From Ettlia oleoabundans (lineage: Eukaryota > Chlorophyta > Chlorophyceae > Chlamydomonadales), in contig JAAMXP010005668.1 in assembly GCA_019693395.1 (NCBI GenBank), forward strand, positions 1 to 12,259: DNA of 12,259 bases, given 5' to 3'. The notes under the pieces are model-generated. The model ran no database searches, was not told where the DNA came from, and saw only the letters and a program-made list of their open reading frames with translations. How positions within the stretch are numbered: the first letter of the stretch is position 1; the number at the start of each line of letters is the position of its first letter. Positions 8,501-12,259 of the stretch are shown here, piece by piece. A program made the position numbers and the translations under genes.

Positions 8501-9697
8501 TCACAGTCGCAGCAGGCAACCTTAGATTGTGCACCAGTCCAAGCCGGCAGTACATTTGGGGGCCCACCACTCACCCGGCCATAAGGCAGAGCAGCATAAA
8601 GGAGCGCATGCTTGTGGATCACCCGGAATAGGTTGCCAAGGCCAGTATCTGCATTTTCAGGGCAACCGGGGGAGCAAAGGCTCATGGGAAACAGCACTGC
8701 GTGACCTTGGACAGTAGCCCCCTTGGAGGCACCAGGTACGTCAGGCAGCCAACCCTTCGAGCTGCAGGCTGCTTCTCGCACCTTAAGGAACCCTGCAGGG
8801 CAGCTTCCTGCAATGGTGGGGCAAAGGGTAACAAGAAGACGCAGCGACAATTTCACTAATGTACGGCTGCACAGCATGTAAAGCGCATTTCTTGGAATTG
8901 GTGATGCCTTGCTCAAACAGCTGAAGACCAACGAGCAGCAAAGTCACTGTATGACCTGCTACTACCTTTGTTAAATGCAAGTCGGCATCCCCTTCGTTTT
9001 TGAGAACTGCCATGTCCCCACCTGCGAGCAGCTGGCGCGTGCCGAGCGGAGCTGCCTGTCCCGGCAGCTACTGCAGCCCTGTACGCAACTGGGTGCTTGC
9101 GGCCAGCTTGCTTGGTTGGTTGGATGCTCGCTTTATGTGTCTCGAGCTCAATCTCCATCCTCTGCAAATAGCTTCAAAATACCAAACCTGCTGAAGCAGC
9201 GTGTGCAGGACATGTATGCTGCCTGCTTGCCTGGACTGCCTGCACCCAGGCATTCCAGCAGCGCTTCTCACTGCTTACTTACGCCACAGTTCCCATGCTT
9301 TTGTTTTGCTAAGCCCCATGCTACTTACCCACCTAGCAGCTGCAACCGCTGAGGATTGCCGAAGGGTAGGGCCTACTGAAGGTTTGCAGGATGGAAAAAG
9401 GACGTGTCCCAAAGTGCGCAGCCAGCCGTGCAAACTCGCCTCCAGATGCAACATCTGTCTGCCGCTATTGGCAGATGCCGCCAGGCTGCTCACATGTGCC
9501 AAATTTTCTACGCAGACAAGTATACAGGGAACAGGCAAGTCACCAGCAGGTAGCTCAGCATAAGCGGACGGGCATACAGGCAAGCGGGACAGATGGCACC
9601 CATGCAAAGCCATTCGCTTTGTAAGCATGATCCTCTCCAGGCGCTTCCCCCAGTATTCAGGCAGCAGATCATGCCTGGCAGTTGATTCAGCGAGCAT
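5591..9697 (-). CDS. Unrecognised multi-exon protein with an alternating A-B-A-B-A exon repeat
   Basis: I do not recognise this protein. Proposed exons in transcript order: 9697-9329, 9161-8966, 8648-8575, 8378-8344, 7913-7774, 7400-7300 (A1), 7118-7043 (B1), 6784-6684 (A2), 6265-6190 (B2), 5949-5849 (A3), then a last exon from 5644 to a stop at 5591 (or from 5639 to a stop at 5478). Every proposed join from 9329 to 5849 is GT-AG and phase-consistent. The exon at 7913-7774 is basic and proline/lysine-rich (SKAPPPPKKLAKARVKAITK). The A exons encode an Ala-rich segment (LAAAATLAASKAGKGG) and the B exons a conserved segment (DALAAVKDLGIA). About 440 residues are predicted from the ATG at 9697. 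The part 8575-5849 is most secure; the N-terminal exons and the last exon are weaker. The composition suggests a soluble, nuclear or structural protein, but that is a guess. Confidence 0.55.
5703..5834. repeat. Degenerate tetranucleotide repeat (CAGC/CAAG on plus strand)
   Basis: About 130 bases of CCAG, CAAG and CGAG-type four-base units lie just past the A3 donor, inside the proposed last intron of the repeat gene. The open frames through it (runs of Leu/Ala/Cys on minus, Gln/Ala/Ser on plus) are repeat artefacts. The minus strand of the repeat is pyrimidine-rich. Confidence 0.9.
5849..5949 (-). other. Repeat exon A3 (101 nt, diverged)
   Basis: Acceptor ATCATGCAG, donor AAG|GTTAGT, same length and phases as A1 and A2. 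The residues have drifted (AKVASSGGALVDETSAIAS...), keeping Ala/Ser/Gly richness and a GGISK end like the GGLSK of A1. Exact length and phase support common descent. Confidence 0.6.
6190..6265 (-). other. Repeat exon B2 (76 nt)
   Basis: Acceptor CATGCAG, donor AACG|GTGCGT, same length and phases as B1. It encodes ADSDALAAVKDLGIAKTSS then STFANN. Confidence 0.7.
6684..6784 (-). other. Repeat exon A2 (101 nt)
   Basis: It has the same acceptor TTTGATGCAG as A1, the donor GCT|GTGAGT, and the same length and phases. It encodes AKSVGAGAAIATEDL then AAAATLAASKAGKGGVAA. Confidence 0.7.
7043..7118 (-). other. Repeat exon B1 (76 nt)
   Basis: The acceptor TCCCGCAG precedes 7118 and the donor AACG|GTGTGT follows 7043; phase 0 in, phase 1 out. 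It encodes VDTDALAAVKDLGIAATSS then DTFAKN, matching B2 at 20 of 25 residues. Confidence 0.7.
7300..7400 (-). other. Repeat exon A1 (101 nt)
   Basis: The acceptor TTTGATGCAG precedes 7400 and the donor AAG|GTGACG follows 7300. It enters in phase 1 and leaves in phase 0. It encodes AKSLGLAGAIATDDL followed by AAAATLAASKAGKGGLSK, matching A2 at 25 of 33 residues by eye. Confidence 0.7.
9329..9697 (-). other. Proposed 5' coding exon of the repeat gene
   Basis: The minus strand is open from about 10144 down to 9275, one of the longest frames here. It contains a protein-like stretch (HDLLPEYWGKRLERIML and ENLAHVSSLAASANSG) and ends in a strong donor TGG|GTAAGT after 9329. That donor is in phase 0, which matches the acceptor before 9161. 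The ATG at 9697 is chosen because the sequence further upstream looks less like protein; earlier in-frame starts are possible. Confidence 0.4.
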
Positions 9698-10083
9698 ACA
9701 ACACTTGATTGTAGATGGTATGTTGGGAAACACACGCAGGGAGAGCAACAGCATCGCAGCACCAGCTGGCGGTAGCGGCAGAGGCACACCGGCATGGTCG
9801 GGAAGTCCGCAAGTCCTCCGGCACGTGCTACCTTTCGACCAAGACGGGGGGGAAGTCGGCTGTTGCCCATATAAGCCGAGCGCGAGCAGATGTTGTTGCC
9901 GCTCTCGATTCAACATTTTGGGGTTTTCCCTGCCACTGCGCTGCTGATCGTCTTTCTCTCGGGTGCCTTTTGCTGTTGCCCTAGAGTCGACTGTACGGCA
10001 CGAGAAATGGTGCTGGCCAGCACTGAGCGGTAGGCTGTCCCTTGCTCGCATCCCTTGCGGGGCGTGATGTTGCGCCATCGTAG
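9698..10083. other. Possible divergent promoter/5' region
   Basis: This lies between the minus-strand repeat gene and plus-strand coding fragments. The minus frame stays open across it, and a plus frame at 9715-9984 has a partly protein-like segment (TGGKSAVAHISRARADVVAAL), so a short exon on either strand is possible. No core promoter element could be assigned. Confidence 0.25.
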
Positions 10084-10517
10084 GTGAATAAAGGGTTGGA
10101 ACCTTTCGATGCGTTCCTGCAGGAAAAACTTGGATTCGTGCCACCCGACATGGCTCATGTCGCCGCCAGGGTGCCGCCAGCAGAGCGGGTTATGTCTCTC
10201 GCCGCTTGCAGGACATGTTTACTTGCCGACGCCTCCAACCTCTCCATCTGCCTGTACCAACTTTGTAGCCTGCCGGTGTCATGCAGATCACTGTGGCACC
10301 TACCTGACGCTGCGCCAGGTTGCATGACTTGGCTGCCATCCATACGTGCGCTTGACAATGATGCCAGTTCTGTTAGGGATGCAGCCTTAGGGAAGTGAGA
10401 GCCACCGGCAACCTGCAAGCGACCAAACTGCGAACAGCCCGCCCTACTCATACTTCTGGGTAGGCCAGCACAAATCAGAGCATCAGCGGCACGGCGAGCG
10501 GCACAAGAGACGGGCTG
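10084..10517 (+). CDS. Fragment of a possible mTERF-like protein, two exons
   Basis: Exon 10084-10170 (after ATCGTAG) encodes VNKGLEPFDAFLQEKLGFVP then PDMAHVAAR. Its donor AGG|GTGCCG joins in phase 0 to exon 10438-10517, which encodes PALLILLGRPAQIRAS then AARRAAQETG and ends in a strong GTAAGT donor, phase 2. Together they read like one mitochondrial transcription termination factor repeat: an FL..LGx..DM..V.AR helix pair, then P.LL, then a further helix. mTERF proteins bind organelle nucleic acids and are common in green algae. I could not place the start or the following exons, so this may be a coincidental frame or a different helical-repeat protein. Confidence 0.35.
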
Positions 10518-11541
10518 GTAAGTGCTACCTATCCGTAAGATCATGAAGCGGGAGTAGCGTCAAACTTCCATGTAAACCCTTACCAGTTCTCCACGCAGCA
10601 CCTCTCCTCTCATGACAGGATCTGCTTGTACTCGTCGTGCATCCCCGCTGCTACTGCATTCCCCGTACGCGCGCGCCGTCCCCCTTGCTACTTGCTTTCT
10701 TGTGTCCCTACCTGCTGCATGCCGGAGATGCCCTTCGACAGCCTGCCTGCGACCTCTGAGCACACTTCTGACCTGCCTGGCCCTTGACCTACTAATACAA
10801 GTAACGTATGCGCTGCTGCAGTCGTGTTAGGCAGACGCAAAATGCCTCGGTGCTGGACGGCAACAGCAGCACCGCATATGCAGGCGGGCGGGTGCCAGCA
10901 AGGCGCGTCCTGCAAACCCAGTAAGAATCCTTTTGATCGCGCTGTCTAGTATACTTGCGGACAGCCAGCAACGGCTGCAGCGGCACGGGCAGACCACAAG
11001 CCTCTCATCCTGCAGCAGGGCAAGCTGGTCGCCGGCTAGGATGCATATGTCCTTCAAGCGGTGTAAAGAGCGCATCGTGCTTGGCAGTTGTGCAGACCAA
11101 GAAACATTTTCACCTCAGTGCCAGATTTATTTTAGTTGCTTCGATCCGGATCGAGGTGGATTGTTCCCCATCCACGTGGCAGAGCCGCGATTCAGCTGCG
11201 ATGGATTTGAATTTGACGCAAGAGGAAGCCGCAGTCGAAGAGCAACATGCAGCGGGGGGTTGTTGACTTCAAACTGGTCACGTGCGGGCCAGCTGGCCTG
11301 CAGCCTGGCGCGCTTTCGGCACGTCCCACCTGGGATGTGCCAATTGTGATGAAAACTCGTGGTAGAGTATATATTACTCGGTCGAAGACCATACCCTGCG
11401 CGTTTCCATTGCTGGAGTGGCCAAGCGCGAATCAGAGCTTCAGCTTGGGGCTCGCTCACCTGCACCTGAGGCAGTGGAGCCAGTCCAAGAACTCATCCTT
11501 TCTGTATGCTGGAGGATCCCAGGCGTGAGATAATTACTCAG
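10518..11541. other. Unassigned stretch with candidate exons on both strands
   Basis: On plus, 10617 follows a pyrimidine-rich acceptor (CTCTCCTCTCATGACAG) in the phase left by 10517. The frame 10933-11349 contains a protein-like segment (DPDRGGLFPIHVAEPRF). On minus, an exon-like segment (DARRVQADPVMRGEVLRGEL) ends at about 10583 in a GTAAGG donor. These conflict and no consistent model emerged. Confidence 0.2.
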
Positions 11542-12259
11542 GCGGTGTGGAGCAGCGCCGCCAGCCAGGCAGGGGGGCTCTCAGGCACTACAGCCAGCAT
11601 GGTGTTGTCCGGCGGCGGCAGCCGGGCGAGCGCTGGCGGGACAGTTGCGGACGAGGCCAGATGCAGCAACCCACGCCTGCGTCAGCCGGCAGGCAAGCAG
11701 CTTTGTGCCCTGCAGTGCCAGGTAAGCGGCATACTTGGCACTTGTTGATCCCAATCAAGGCATCATGGACAGCCAATTGGCATTGCCATGCCACACTCTG
11801 CCGCCCGGCGTTCACGGCTTGCATCTGCTTTGCCGCTTGTCTTTTGGGAAAGGCATTGACATCTGACAAGTCGCCAGCGTGCTGAGATCTCCTCTGAGAT
11901 AAGGTGTCCAATGTTCCACTTGTGCTGCCCCGATGCAGGTGCCTGGGTGCACAGAGCCTGTCACAAGCGGCTCCCAGTTTTACCGCAGGTGCGCTGCAGC
12001 CGGCTGTTGCATAGTCATCAACAACCTCCCAGCACTAGGCAGCACTGTGCCGATCACAGAGAGGAGCAGCCCGGCCAGCACGACAGCCGGCACAAGCCGG
12101 GCCCCTCAGTACATTACTCAACATAAGGCCTGACCCTGCTTCTTCCATCAGCCTTTAAGGACGCCCCAGTCGTAACGTACACAATCAAGGCCCTGAACCT
12201 GCTCCTTAAGGGCGACTGGGCCGCGCTCACTTCCGTGCGCGCAGCGAGGGGCACACCGG
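11542..12259 (+). CDS. 3'-truncated plus-strand gene fragment, unrecognised, three exons
   Basis: Candidate exons: 11542-11721 (acceptor ATTACTCAG, donor CAG|GTAAGC), 11939-11988 (acceptor CCGATGCAG, donor CAG|GTGCGC) and 12152 to the window edge (acceptor CTTCTTCCATCAG). The introns are 217 and 163 bp, in the range seen elsewhere in the window. Only one phase path stays open: phase 2, then phase 1, giving CLGAQSLSQAAPSFTA joined to AFKDAPVVTYTIKALNLLLK and on to the edge. The last exon is the best supported. The first exon reads plausibly in another frame too, so its frame is uncertain. It may or may not belong to the same gene as the exons near 10084-10517. I do not recognise the product. 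Confidence 0.35.

Noticed and set aside
8850..9020. Alternative minus-strand exon beginning near 9013 (MAVLKNEGDADLHLTK...)
   Set aside because: It reads well, but its phase does not lead cleanly into exon 8648-8575, while the overlapping frame ending at 8966 does. It remains a second choice.
8190..11360. Shared 13-mer TGAAAACTCGTGG near 8197 and 11348
   Set aside because: One 13-base match between two places in 12 kb is about what chance predicts, and no similarity extends beyond it.
12150..12225. Inverted repeat CCCAGTCG / CGACTGGG
   Set aside because: Eight-base arms inside a probable coding exon; too short to call a regulatory hairpin or terminator.
1..12259. CRISPR arrays, insertion sequences, viral genes, tRNA or rRNA genes
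   Set aside because: No regularly spaced repeats, transposase motifs, viral hallmark proteins or RNA gene signatures were seen while reading both strands.

Overview
The window looks like nuclear DNA from a green alga (chlorophyte; a trebouxiophyte-like or chlamydomonad-like genome is plausible but not proven). The reasons are intron-rich genes with many short coding exons, mostly GTG-type donors (GTGAGT, GTGAGC, GTGCGT) paired with TGCAG acceptors, introns mostly of 150-430 bp, alanine/glutamine-rich low-complexity inserts, TGTAA motifs of the kind algae use as polyadenylation signals, and a gene for a ciliary motor subunit. No bacterial features (operons, Shine-Dalgarno starts, CRISPR, IS elements) are seen.

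Region 1, about 416-4974, minus strand: a nearly complete gene for KAP3, the armadillo-repeat non-motor subunit of heterotrimeric kinesin-2, the anterograde motor of intraflagellar transport. Nine exons could be placed with matching splice phases, giving 886 codons from the first conserved exon to the stop. Only the extreme N-terminus is unsettled. Two low-complexity inserts interrupt the armadillo domain.

Region 2, about 5591-9697, minus strand: a multi-exon gene of unknown function, head-to-tail upstream of KAP3. Its 3' half is a striking alternating exon array A-B-A-B-A in which every A exon is exactly 101 nt and every B exon exactly 76 nt, encoding an alanine-rich 59-residue repeat. The introns between them are also recognisably duplicated. 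Upstream exons encode a basic, proline/lysine-rich linker and an N-terminal part that is less certain. A degenerate tetranucleotide repeat sits in the last intron.

Region 3, about 10084-12259: fragments of one or more plus-strand genes, possibly divergent from region 2. Two exons read like one mTERF-type helical repeat. Exons at 11542-12259 form a phase-consistent chain that runs off the window. These are low-confidence calls.

No functional link between KAP3 and the two other genes can be shown from this window. All exon models come from reading splice signals, phases and remembered family conservation; none was checked by search or RNA data.
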